A stretch of 64,000 nt of DNA, taken from contig CAVPBX010000014.1 in assembly GCA_963702305.1 (NCBI GenBank), positions 1 to 64,000 of the forward strand. Reading direction: 5' to 3'. The first letter of the stretch is position 1. Each line of letters opens with the position of its first letter. This DNA is from PALSA-693 sp963702305 (lineage in GTDB: Bacteria; Actinomycetota; Acidimicrobiia; Acidimicrobiales; Palsa-688). A program made the position numbers and the translations under genes. This document shows, piece after piece, positions 35,065 to 45,413 of this stretch. Under the pieces are notes generated by a model. It was not told the DNA's origin. It made no database searches and saw only the letters and a program-made list of their open reading frames with translations.

Positions 35065-37178
35065 GTGAAGTACGACGCCGAGATCGACCCCGACGACGAG
35101 ACCACGTCCCACGCGCTGGTCGCCAGGCTCGTCGGAGCTCACAAGCGAGTCCTCGACGTCGGCTGCGCCAGCGGACGGCTGGCGGAGCACCTGCAAAGGA
35201 GCGGCAACCGGGTATCGGGCGTCGAGATCGATCCGGACCTGGGCGAGGCCGCGCGGGTCCATCTCGAGCGGCTGGTCATCGGCGATCTCGACAAGTTGGA
35301 TCTGGCTGACGAATTCGGAGGCGGATCGTTCGACGTCGTCGTCTTCGCTGACGTCCTCGAGCACCTGAAGAACCCGTTGCGGACCCTCCGCCAGGCCCGG
35401 GAGTTGCTGGCCGACGGGGGGTACACAGTTGTCTCGATCCCTAATATCGCCCACGGGTCCGTCCGTCTGGCCCTGCTCCAGGGCCGGTTCGAATACCGCG
35501 AACTGGGATTGCTCGACGACACCCACCTACGGTTCTTCACCCGGTCGAGCGTTGATGCCTTCTTGCGCGCGGGCGGGTTCGTGCCGTCGGTGTCGCTGCA
35601 GACGACAGCCGGACCGTTCGAGACCGAGATACCGCTACGGCCCGGTGATTTCTCGGCATCGGCGCTCGAACAGGTCGAGCGCGACCCCGAGAGCCGGGTG
35701 TACCAGTTCGTGATCCGGGCCCTGCCGGTCGGCAACGGGCAGGACGACGACGCGGCGGTCACCGAATTGCTCGCGAAGGACCGTGAGGTCCACCGTCTGC
35801 GGGGCGAACTCGCCTCGGTCGCCCGGCACCTGGAGGGGTCTCCACGGGCTCCGGTTATCGGTCTCCTGGACGGGACCGCGCCCGCAAGCGAATTGCCGGC
35901 GCTGACCCGCCTACGGGTGGCAACGTCGCTCGCCGAGATCCGGCGGCGCCTCACCGGCTTCTCCGTCCAGGCCTACTGGTTGGGAGACGAGCCTTCGGAG
36001 ACGGGACTGGCGGGCGAGCCGGCCAGGCCGCTCCTGCCGTGGGACGCCGGACGGGCGGATCAGCTCCGGGCCGAGGTCGATGCGCTGGTGATCATCCAGG
36101 GCACGTCACCCGCCCCCGAACTTGGCTCGATCGTCGATGACCTGATCCAACGCGGCTGCCCGGTCTACGGCGTGGTCCTGGTCGTGCCGACAGACGCTGC
36201 CACCCCGCCCTCCGCCAATAGCGCCGACAAGATGCGACCGGGGGAAAGCCCCCCCGTCGACCCCAGAGGACCGCAGCCCGCGCTCGACCCGATCGCCCTG
36301 GCGAGTCGCTTGGTCGCCACAGGGACCCTGTCGCAACGAGCCGAGTACCTGCGCATCCTGGGGGACCTACCAGAAGCCGATGGCTTCGTGCTGGCGTCCC
36401 TGGCGATCGTCGACCGGGTCGAGCGCGAGCGCGCCCAGCTGGCGCTGAAATCGCTGGCCCGACGCGCCAATCTGGCGGTGGTCACGATCGGTGTCGCGAC
36501 TGACGAATCGGGATCCCCCGCAGGGATCTCGGGAGATGCCGACGTCGTCCCCATCGACCTGTTGGCGATAGTGGCGTCCGCGTCCCTCGTGGTGACTGAC
36601 TCGCCGGCCCTGCTCGCGCTGGCGGCCGGGATGGAGCGGCCCGTCTTCGGCGTCACCTCTGCAGACTCGGAAACCACCTTCCAGCCCCGCATCCTGGACG
36701 TGCCGGTGGGCCATGCGGACGAACTCCTGGCGCGGGCGCCCATCGCGGCCGCGGACGGCACGACGGGGACGCGTGCCGATCTCATCGGCGGCACTCTCGA
36801 GATGTTCTTCGATGAGCTGACGAGCGACCTGGTCGGAGCCAGTGTCCAGCGGCTCTCTCGCTCGCTGCCGAACCGCTTCGACGAGCTCGTCGAGCGCGCT
36901 CGACACTCGAAGCCGTCAACGCCGGCTTGCGCAATCGCCTTATCCGCGAGCGAACCGTCCTGGCTGCATACCTTCGGGAGATCCGGTATCGCGAGAAGGA
37001 TTCCGGTTGGATCGACGACGAGGTCGGCGGGGTCGCCCACGTCCGCGACGCGTTACGACGAGATGCCGGGGAGCTCAAACGGCTCCAGGACGAGATCACC
37101 GCCCTGTACGCCACCCGTACGATGCGGGTCGTGCGTCCCGCTCGACGCTTGTACGCCCGCCTTCGCTCGATGCGATGA
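35065..37178 (+). CDS. Methyltransferase + pyruvyltransferase-like domain + coiled coil, one frameshift
   Basis: GTG 35065 has the ribosome site GGAGG. Residues 1-210 are a methyltransferase (RVLDVGCASGRLAEHL, VVFADVLEHLKNPLRTL). About 230-255 form a short coiled coil. Residues 270-610 are an alpha/beta domain with GTSPAPELGSIVDDL and VTDSPALLALAAGMERPVFGV. That domain resembles, weakly, the nucleotide-fold half of polysaccharide pyruvyltransferases. At about 36900 the frame shifts, and the C-terminal coil LEAVNAGLRNRLIRERTVL runs to 37178, where its stop overlaps the next ATG. The multi-domain layout suggests an assembly enzyme for the surface glycan. Confidence 0.72.
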
Positions 37179-40100
37179 CGCGTCCGGTCGACTTGGTCGG
37201 GTGGCGGCCAGATTCGAGACTGCCATTCGCAGCGGAAGTCATGGCGGCCGCGACCCGCTCGCGGTCCACCGTGCTGGTCGTCGGCACCCTGGCCGCTGAT
37301 CCGGTGCCGGAGCAACGCCTGGTGGACCTATTGACCGGTCCATTCGGCATCGGAGCAGTGGTGCCCGGCTCCGTCGGCGGTGACGGTGAAAAACTCCCGC
37401 CGGCCGCGTGCGACACCGCCGCGGCCGTGAGCGACGCACTGGCGGTTCGGCCCGAGGTGCTGATCGTGGCAGATCTCGATCCCCGGGAGCGCGACCCACG
37501 GCGCGTCATCTCGGCCGCGGTCGCGGTGGTGCGGGACCGGGCCCTGCGAGTGGTGTCGGACTGCGTGTGGCTGGTCGAGGGCTCGGGCGACGGCACCCCC
37601 GCCCCGGCAACGACAACGCGCGTCCTGGCTCTTGTCCGGCGGTCAGTCCGAGGACTTCGCCGGCGGAGACGAACGAGCCGTCCGGAGCTTGGTCGGCTCG
37701 CTGAACCGACACACCCGCGATAACGAACTGACTGCGGTGGCGGTCGATGGGCTCGGCCGGATGGCAGACCAGTGGCGAGCCGAGGGAATCGCGGTGGTGG
37801 ACGCCCCCGTGGACTGGGGTGCCTTTGCCCAACAGGCCGTCGGTCACTTTTCCCACATCGTCATGACGTCGACTGGACTGCGATCGTCCGCCCGACGGTG
37901 GATTGACGCCACCCAGCCCCACGCGGCCAAGGTGCTCTTTCTCCCGTCGCTGTCCTTCCGCGAGGTCGCGGCTCTGGCGCCGATCACACCCGCGGACGAG
38001 ATCTCTGGCCTCGAGCTGGTCAGGGTCGCCGTCGAGGCACGCGTCGCCGAACAGGCCAGGTGGGCCGACGTGGTGTGGTGCGAGGACGAGCGGGACGCGG
38101 CGTTTGTCAGCGGCCTGCTCCCCGCCACTCCCGTGACCGTGATCTCCCCGCTCATCGAAGTCGAGGGCGAGACGGTGCCCGTCGCCGATCGCCGTGGCGT
38201 GGTCATCGCCGCGATCGACGGTCACGATGTCATCGCTGGTAACGAGGACGCTGCGGTACGGGCGCTGCAAGACGTCCTGCCCCAGCTGCGCCGCCGTGAC
38301 CCGGACCTCGAGTGCACCGTTCTCAGCGACGGCCCGACTCCGATGCTCAACGCCGCGGCGCGAGAGGCGGGAGCGGTGCTGACACCGACCTCGGAGCTGC
38401 TGAGATCGATCCGTTCGGCCCGAGTACTCATCGCTGTCCACGGCTACGGCCTCGGCCAACGGAATGTGATCATCGCCAGTCTCGCGGCCGGCACCCCCTT
38501 TATCGCCAGCCCTCAATCCGTCGGTGGCCTTGATCTCGGCCCCCTAGCCCCGCTCTCGCTCTTCGGCGATGATGTCGACATCGCCACGCGAGCGTGGCTG
38601 CTGCTCTCCGACGACGCCGCCTGGATGCAGTACGAGGACGTCGCCCGCCACTTCGTCGCCGAGCGGTACGGGATCGATGCCCGGACCCGCGCCCTGCGCG
38701 CCGCGCTCGCACCCCTCGGCATCACGCCGGGATGTGCCGTTGAGCGATGGCCGCGCTCCGAGGTGGGCGTTTCGCCGCACGCGGGTGGCAGAAGGAAGCC
38801 GGTGGACTTGCGCCCCGCCGGTTTTCGCGAGCCGTCTCAGCCGTCCGACGACGAACTCACGACCGAACGGGAGCGCTACGCGAGATGGGTGGACCGGTAC
38901 GGACCGAATCCGGAGGTGCTGGGCGCCATCCGGAGGGACTTGGAGCGGCTGGACTATCGACCGCTCATCTCGGTGGTCATGCCCGTGTTCAACACTGATC
39001 GCGATGTCCTGATAGATGCCATCGACTCCGTGCGGGCTCAAATCTATGGCGACTGGCAGCTGTGCATCGCCAATGATGGTTCGACGAAGCCCGAGACGCT
39101 TGACGTCCTGAAGTCGCTGACCGACGAGAAGGCCATTCGCGTCGTGGATCTGCCGGGCGGCTGCGGGATCTCCGGCGCTACGAATGCCGCGCTGGCACTC
39201 GCGGACGGCGAATATGTCGCCTTCTTGGACCACGATGATCTTCTGAAACCTCACGCCCTGGCCCAGGTGGCCCGGTGGATCGACGCCGATCCGACCCTGG
39301 ATGTGATCTATTCGGACGAGGACAAGCTCGACGCTGCGGGCCATCTCTATGATCCGCACTTGAAGCCCGACTGGGCGCCCGACCAACTCATGGCCCAGAA
39401 CTACGTGTGCCACCTGACGGTCGCCCGCAAGGACTTGATCGACAGAATCGGGGGTCTCCGATCGGAGTTTGACGGAAGCCAGGACTACGACCTCATCCTG
39501 CGGCTGACCGAGCAGACCGCTCGCATTGCGCACATTCCGGAACCGCTCTACACCTGGCGGGCGGTACCCGGTTCGGCCGCGGCGGAGGCCGAAGCCAAGC
39601 CGTATGCCATCGAGGCCGCCCAGCGAGCGCTCTCGGCTGCGCTCACCCGGAGAGGCTACGAAGGTCGAGTCGATAAGACAAAGCACGTGGGAATCTTCCA
39701 GGCCCGCTACCCGATACCGGGACAGCCACGGGTGTCGATCATCGTCCCCACCAAGGACGGATACAGCCTCCTACGTCGGTGCGTCGACAGCGTGATCGAG
39801 CGTTCGACTTACCGTAACTACGAGTTCTTGATCGTCGACAATCAGAGCACTGACGGCGAGACTCTGGCCTATCTGGCCCAGTTTCCGGGGCGTGTCATCC
39901 GTTATCCGCACCGCTTCAACTACGCCCGGATAATGAATATGGCCGTACGATCGGTCGAGTGCGACGCGCTTCTATTCTTGAACAACGACACCGAGGTCAT
40001 CACGCCCGAGTGGATCGAGGTTCTCCTCGAGCAGGCCATGCGGCCGGACGTGGGTGCGGTCGGATGCCGTCTGTACTTCGAGAACGGCGAGCCCCAGCAC

Positions 40101-40496
40101 GAGGGAATCCTCGTCGGGGTGGGAGGCGGCTGGGCTCACAATCTCAACCACAAGGGCTACTGGGCTCGGGGCGATATGGTGCGGAACGTGAGCGCCGTGA
40201 CGGGCGCTTGCACGATGATTCGTCCCAGCGTGTACTGGAAAGTGGGCGGCAACGACGAGCGACTTCGGGTGGCATACAACGATGTGGACCTATGCCTACG
40301 CATCCGCCAGGCCGGATACCAGATCGTGTATACACCGGCCGCCGAGCTGTATCATTATGAGAGTTCCAGCCGGGGCGGCTTCGAGCATCACGAGGATGGC
40401 CCCCTCTTCGGCATCCGGTGGCACCCAAAGGAGCTTGGTGACGCCTACTACAGCCCGGTGCTTGACATCAATCGACCGTTCAAGGTCAGGGGGTAA
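37175..40496 (+). CDS. Large multidomain glycosyltransferase (GT4-like + two GT2), one frameshift
   Basis: ATG 37175 overlaps the previous stop. The first 150 residues read to about 37625. A one-base shift then continues as LSGGQSEDFAGGDE to 40496, giving about 1105 residues. The N-terminal half is GT-B-like (VVWCEDERDAAFVSG, RNVIIASLAAGTPFIASPQSVGG). The C-terminal half has tandem GT-A domains. The first has SVVMPVFNTDRD, FLDHDDLLKP and VIYSDEDKLD. The second has SIIVPTKDGYSLLRRCVDS, FLNNDTEV and YNDVDLCLRIRQAGY. This tandem GT2 layout is found in rhamnan/O-antigen polymerising enzymes. It probably extends the glycan at the inner membrane. Confidence 0.82.
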
Positions 40497-41523
40497 AGCC
40501 GACCACCCGACTCGAACGCGAGTGTACCGCCTCGGCTGGCGGGCGCAGATCGGAGACCATGAAGTCGTCGGGCGGACTCCCAAAGCGTTCGCGCTTTTGC
40601 TGCTCTAATGAATCCTCGGTGAGGATCCGGTTGATACGAATGAGATCCGCGATAACCCCGAGCGCGAAGACGAGGACAGCCGCGATCATCAAGACACTTC
40701 CGGCGATGAGTGACTGCAGATGATGGACGCCACTCGAGTTGTGGCCGAACTCCAGGAGCACGAGGAAGCGAATGAAGGGGATGAGCGCCCCGGCGAACAG
40801 CAGCGCCCCGAGGGTGGTGAAGAGGACCATCGGCTTGTACATGATGTAGGCCCGGATGATGGTCATCGCCGATTTGGTCACGTGTTCGCCCATGCTCTTG
40901 AACAGCCGTGACTCGCGGGTCTTGGGGTTCGTCTCGACCGGAATGCTCGTTATGGCGAGCCGCTTGTTCCCCGCCTGGATGATCGTCTCCATGCAGTAGC
41001 TGAATCGGGCGATGGTGTTGAGGCGGAGCATCGCCTCTCGGGAGTAGGCGCGGAAGCCGCTGGCCGCATCCGGCAACTCGGTGCCCGCCGCCATGTTGAC
41101 GACGCGGCTGCCGATGCGCTGGAGTCGCTTCTTGAGGGGCGAGAAGTGTTCGATCGTATGGGTCTGCCGGTCGGCGACGACGATGTCGGCCTCGCCGGCC
41201 AAGATCGGTGCCACCAGCTCCGGGATGCACTCGCTCGGGTACTGATTGTCCCCGTCGGTGTTGACCAGGATGTCCGCTCCCATCTCGAGCGCCTTCAGGA
41301 CGCCGTCGTGGAACGACTGGCCAAGACCCATGTTGCGGGTGTGGCGGACGAAGTGTCGCACTCCCAGTCGACGGGCGACCTCGACCGTGGCATCTCGAGA
41401 CCCGTCGTCGATGACCAGAAACTCGATGCAGTCGATACCGGGGATCTCCTGCGGCATGTGCTGGAACACGAGAGGCAACGTCGCCGCCTCATCCAAACAG
41501 GGGATCTGCACAACTAACTTCAT
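40486..41523 (-). CDS. GT2 glycosyltransferase with C-terminal membrane helices
   Basis: This 345-residue protein has VQIPCLDEAATLPLVF, FLVIDDGSRDAT, ILVNTDGDNQYPSECIPEL (the DxD-type motif), GSRVVNMAAGTELPDAASGFRAY and two hydrophobic segments near residues 230-300. It resembles the polyprenyl-phosphate mannose/glucose transferase group. Its end overlaps the convergent preceding gene by 11 nt. The start is ATG 41523. Confidence 0.88.
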   Translation of the reverse strand: MKLVVQIPCLDEAATLPLVFQHMPQEIPGIDCIEFLVIDDGSRDATVEVARRLGVRHFVRHTRNMGLGQSFHDGVLKALEMGADILVNTDGDNQYPSECIPELVAPILAGEADIVVADRQTHTIEHFSPLKKRLQRIGSRVVNMAAGTELPDAASGFRAYSREAMLRLNTIARFSYCMETIIQAGNKRLAITSIPVETNPKTRESRLFKSMGEHVTKSAMTIIRAYIMYKPMVLFTTLGALLFAGALIPFIRFLVLLEFGHNSSGVHHLQSLIAGSVLMIAAVLVFALGVIADLIRINRILTEDSLEQQKRERFGSPPDDFMVSDLRPPAEAVHSRSSRVVGFTP

Positions 41524-41577
41524 GGACTCTGACGCTCCGATCAGCCCGAGTCGATGGCCTGCGCCTTCGGGGGACAG

Positions 41578-42590
41578 TCAATGACGTGGCATCTTACCCT
41601 TCAGGGTCGCCCCGACTGGGGAGAGCCCCAGCTTGATTCGCCGCAAGAGTCCCTTTCGCGGGGACGGATCGGGTGTCGGCGCAGCGAGTGGAATCGGTGG
41701 GGGGTCGATGAATCCTGGGAGATCAGCGGATGTTACGCGCACCGGCGCCTCATCGCCGGCGTGAAGTGGTTTGCGCATCAAGGCCTGGGTTGTCGACGCC
41801 AAGGCCCATTGCACGTTGGGGTCGAGATTTCGCCCGATCGGATGATCCAGCCATTCCTGCACCGGCGTGGCCAAGAACTCAGCCACCGTCAGGGTGGAAA
41901 AGGCGGACTGCACTTCGAGCGGAAGTCCGCCCTGATAGATGGTCAGTAGGTCGTGTATGGCCTGCAGGGCGCGCCCGGACGGCGGAACATGGTGGTGCAG
42001 CATGTCCAACGGCGTGAAAAGTCTCCGAAGCCCCGAACGGGTGGCGTTGAAATAGTGCTCCGGGTAGCCGTGCTCAGACTGCAGGAACGGCACGTCGACG
42101 TACAGATATCCGCCGGGCCGTAGACCCGGCAGATTTCCGCCGCGCACCTAAACGGATCATTCACGTGCTCGAGGACGTCCAAGGAGAAGACAGCGTCGAA
42201 GCAGTCATCCACGAACGGCAGGCGTTGGTTGACGGCCAGGACATCGACGTGGGCGTAGTTGACGATCTCCATCTGGACCACGTGGGGGAAGGCGTCGGCC
42301 TTATAGCCGCTCCCGCAGTCAAGGACCACACCACCGGCTGTGGCGCACCGGTCGATGATCGCCATCGCATTCCCGTCAAACGGATGATCCGACACATTTT
42401 CGGTGTCGGTGATCTGGAAGGCCGCCTTCGTGACGTCATCCAGAAAATCAATGGCTCCGTTGACGACGGGAAACGACATCCGACACGCAGCGCACGTCAC
42501 CGCGGCCGACTCGCCGACCAACCCGCCCCATCGGCAGGCCGGGCACTGCCCGTTCGCTGCGATCCATGCCAGCTTCGCCGCGTCGATCAC
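41578..42590 (-). CDS. Methyltransferase with N-terminal zinc ribbon, one frameshift
   Basis: The N-terminus holds a Trm112-like ribbon (CPACRWGG...CAAC). It is followed by VVLDCGSGYKADAFPHVV (motif I), VDVLAVNQRLPFVDDCFDAVFSLDVLEHVNDP and, after a shift near 42130, LRPGGYLYVDVPFLQSEHGYPEHYFNATRSGLRRLF. That segment is common in glycan-cluster methyltransferases. The two frames together give about 335 residues. GTG 42590 lies 6 nt after the next upstream stop, so it is in one operon with 42597-44312. Confidence 0.78.
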
Positions 42591-42596
42591 GGCGCA

Positions 42597-44312
42597 TCAC
42601 TCATGTACGGCCGCGGTCTCCGGCGGCAACAGATCGAGGTCGCCTCGAGCCGAGCCGGCGTATTGATGGCAGACGGTGACGAAGCAGGTCACCCCGAGCG
42701 CGACGGGTAGCACGACCACCAACAGCACGGTCAGCCCGACCGGCAGGGGCGACCACCGCAGGAGGCCGTCGAACCCGGTGCGGAATCCCGACAGACCCGA
42801 TCCCGAGGTAGGCTCGTACCAACTGCGGAGGATGAGAAACCACACGGCGGCATTCGTGACCAGGGCGCCGGCCACTCCGATCGGAATCAGGGCAGCCCGA
42901 AGCCGCGGTTGAACGACCTTGAACAAGCCCACTGTTGCCAGCGCGGCGATGACCACCATCGTCGGATAGAGGTATCTCCCCTGCGAGGCATGCGTTCCGT
43001 GGGACCAATGTCGGAAGGTGGCGAAGGACCCTCCTGCGACCACGCCAAGGACCAGTACCGGCACGCTGGCCAGTACGGCCACGTGCAGGCGGACCGACCG
43101 CCGATCGCGAATGAAGAGGGCTGCGGCCACGCTGATCAGGACCACGAAGAACCAGCCATAGATGATAAACGGACCCGGCGAGGGCGAGTCGGGCAGCCCC
43201 ACTTCCCCCCAGATCCGACTGACGAAGTCGGTGGTGAACTCGGGCAAAAAGCGCAGCAAGGTGCCGTGGTTGTCCGGCGGTCCGTAGATGAGACGATTGA
43301 AGCCTGGCCCGAAACCGTTGACTTGGACGGTGCCGTAGTCGATTAGGTTGCGCAACCACCACACGCCACCGACAGCGCATCCCGCCAGCACGATCGCCAT
43401 CGGCCGCCACAGGGCGCGCCATCGCGCCACTCGATCGGGACCCGCGGACCAACCTCCGACCAAGTAGGCGACCAGGGCGACGGGCGGCAAGACCAGGGCC
43501 AGGCCTTTGGTCCACAGCGCGGCGGCCAGGCTAAGGCTCAGCCACCCGGCTGTCCGCTTCGACAGATCCCCGGCGAGGACTCGGCTCAGCAGGTACAGGA
43601 CAAGAGAAATGGTGAGGATGAGGAGCGCGTCGTTGTCGACCGAGGACCCGTCCCGTACCAGGTTGGGCACGGTGAGGGGGATGACCGCGGCCAGCACGGA
43701 AAACTTCGAGGCGGTCGCGGCCGAGATGGCCTGGCGCGAGGAGGAGGCGAGCAGTCGCCGGGCCGTGGCCCAGCAGAGCAATGGGAGGGGCAGCATCAGG
43801 ACCACGCTCAGCAAGCGCATCAACCAGACCTCGAGGTCCCAGGCCAAATTCGAGACCCCCGGTAGCCGCATGACGACCGCTTCCATCCAGTAGTACAGCG
43901 GAGGGTGCTGGACCATCTGGTTGGGCTGGCCGCCGCTTTCGAAGGCATGGCCGCCGAGTTGGGCGAAGCTGGGGCGTTGACTGCGGGGAGGGATGGGAGC
44001 CACAGCGAGCCGTTGCGTCGGCGGGTAGCCCGGGACCGAGTGCTGCATCCCCACGTCGGCCAGGGTGAGCGGGAGTTGGCCGGGGTCGTAGAAGTGAAAC
44101 GGGGCCGTCGAGTAGACGTACGCCATGTCGATGTGTTGCGGCTCGTCGCCGCCGTAGGACATCGGCCACACCACGCTGGCGCCGAGCAACAGGGCAGCCC
44201 ACAACCCGGTCAGGGCCCAGACTGCCCGGGGGACTGCCGCCAGTCGGGCGCGCCCGCGATTCACCAGGCCAAGCCTTGGCTTCGGGGGTAGGTCCCGACG
44301 ACCGGGGGACAT
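42597..44312 (-). CDS. DUF2142-like multi-pass membrane protein
   Basis: The 571-residue protein has about 12 membrane helices. SYGGDEPQHIDMAYVYSTAPF holds acidic residues in the first periplasmic loop, as in GT-C enzymes, and MVQHPPLYYWMEAVVMRLPG and LVRDGSSVDNDALLIL are DUF2142-type motifs. It probably transfers a sugar from a lipid carrier outside the membrane; that activity is inferred. ATG 44312 has a GAGGAG ribosome site, and a TATCCT box lies about 30 nt upstream. Confidence 0.78.
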   Translation of the reverse strand: MSPGRRDLPPKPRLGLVNRGRARLAAVPRAVWALTGLWAALLLGASVVWPMSYGGDEPQHIDMAYVYSTAPFHFYDPGQLPLTLADVGMQHSVPGYPPTQRLAVAPIPPRSQRPSFAQLGGHAFESGGQPNQMVQHPPLYYWMEAVVMRLPGVSNLAWDLEVWLMRLLSVVLMLPLPLLCWATARRLLASSSRQAISAATASKFSVLAAVIPLTVPNLVRDGSSVDNDALLILTISLVLYLLSRVLAGDLSKRTAGWLSLSLAAALWTKGLALVLPPVALVAYLVGGWSAGPDRVARWRALWRPMAIVLAGCAVGGVWWLRNLIDYGTVQVNGFGPGFNRLIYGPPDNHGTLLRFLPEFTTDFVSRIWGEVGLPDSPSPGPFIIYGWFFVVLISVAAALFIRDRRSVRLHVAVLASVPVLVLGVVAGGSFATFRHWSHGTHASQGRYLYPTMVVIAALATVGLFKVVQPRLRAALIPIGVAGALVTNAAVWFLILRSWYEPTSGSGLSGFRTGFDGLLRWSPLPVGLTVLLVVVLPVALGVTCFVTVCHQYAGSARGDLDLLPPETAAVHE

Positions 44313-44364
44313 CTCCTCGATGGACGTACGAATCTGCTGAGGATACTTGGCCCCGGTCTGGCCA

Positions 44365-45330
44365 CTAGCGATTCCCCCACCGGCCGACCAGGTCCGCAGC
44401 CCCCGCGAGGGTCACGTCGCAGGCGATCAGGATCACCCGTGACGCCACCACGACGGCAAGTGGTTGCCCAGAACCCAAGACGGCGGACAGCACCAGCGCC
44501 AGGACGACATCACGCACACCGGCCCCGGCAGGCGCCGGTATGAAGAGGACTCCCACCGGGATGGCGAGCGCCATCCCGCCCGTGGCGAGGATGAACACGG
44601 ACAGGCCACGGTGGCCGAGGCCGGCGCAGAGGATCCACACGTGGGTGCCGTAGCCGATCCAGCTCAAGGCAGACCAGGCCCCGGCCCGAAGCTCCGCGCC
44701 CAGTTGCAGGTGTTCTCCGAGCGGCGGCCTGCCCACCAGCCGGAGAAGACGATCGAGCAGTCCCGGCAAGGCTCGCGGGTGCAGTAGGGCGAGCAGGACC
44801 GGAAGGGTGAGCAGGGCCCACCAGTACCGCCGCAAGGCTCCGGCGTCGTAGATGGGAAGCAGCATGCAGGCGAAGATCAGCCCGACGCACGAGCTGAGGA
44901 CGATCGTGATCAGGTTGGCGCTGAGCATCGTCCGCCGGCTAGCTCCCCGCGACCTTCCGGCCTCCATCTGCATGACCACGGGCCAGACGGACCCGGGCAC
45001 GTACTTTCCGAGTTGGGTGGTGAAATACACCCGGGCGGCCACCTTTCGCCCGAGTCCCACGCCGAGGCCGCGGAGCACCTCCCGCCACACCGGAAAGGTG
45101 CACCCCACGCCGACGAGGCCGGCCGCGAAACTGGCTACCATCGCGCCGACCCCGACCCGGTGCAAGCTATCGACGAACGACTTCCGCTGGCTGTAGATCG
45201 CTACCGCGGCGCCCGCGAGCACCACCAGCATGACGACGAGACCGATGGTGGCGCGACTTCGGTCCACCGTGCGGCCGCGCGCCGCGGCGGCCAACTCGGC
45301 CGCCCCGGGACCTTCCGCGGCGTCGCTCAC
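44365..45330 (-). CDS. Flippase-like membrane protein (YbhN/LPG-synthase TM family)
   Basis: The 321 residues hold about eight membrane helices, with YFTTQLGKYVPGSVWPVVMQME and IPAPAGAGVRDVVLALVLS, the two signatures of the flippase-like family. It is a paralogue of the 18131-19486 protein but lacks the long N-terminal tail. A TACGAT box about 9 nt before the GTG start suggests a leaderless transcript that diverges from the GT4 gene at 45414. Confidence 0.83.
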   Translation of the reverse strand: MSDAAEGPGAAELAAAARGRTVDRSRATIGLVVMLVVLAGAAVAIYSQRKSFVDSLHRVGVGAMVASFAAGLVGVGCTFPVWREVLRGLGVGLGRKVAARVYFTTQLGKYVPGSVWPVVMQMEAGRSRGASRRTMLSANLITIVLSSCVGLIFACMLLPIYDAGALRRYWWALLTLPVLLALLHPRALPGLLDRLLRLVGRPPLGEHLQLGAELRAGAWSALSWIGYGTHVWILCAGLGHRGLSVFILATGGMALAIPVGVLFIPAPAGAGVRDVVLALVLSAVLGSGQPLAVVVASRVILIACDVTLAGAADLVGRWGNR

Positions 45331-45401
45331 CGGAGCGAGATCGTACCCGGGGGGCGGTCCACGCGACCACTTGTGCAGCCGATGACCGCAGACCGGTCAC
45401 C

Positions 45402-45407
45402 TATGGT
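45402..45407 (+). promoter_or_regulatory. -10 box of the GT4 gene at 45414 (leaderless type)
   Basis: TATGGT ends 6 nt before GTG 45414 with no ribosome site between them. Confidence 0.5.
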
Positions 45408-45413
45408 CTGTCT

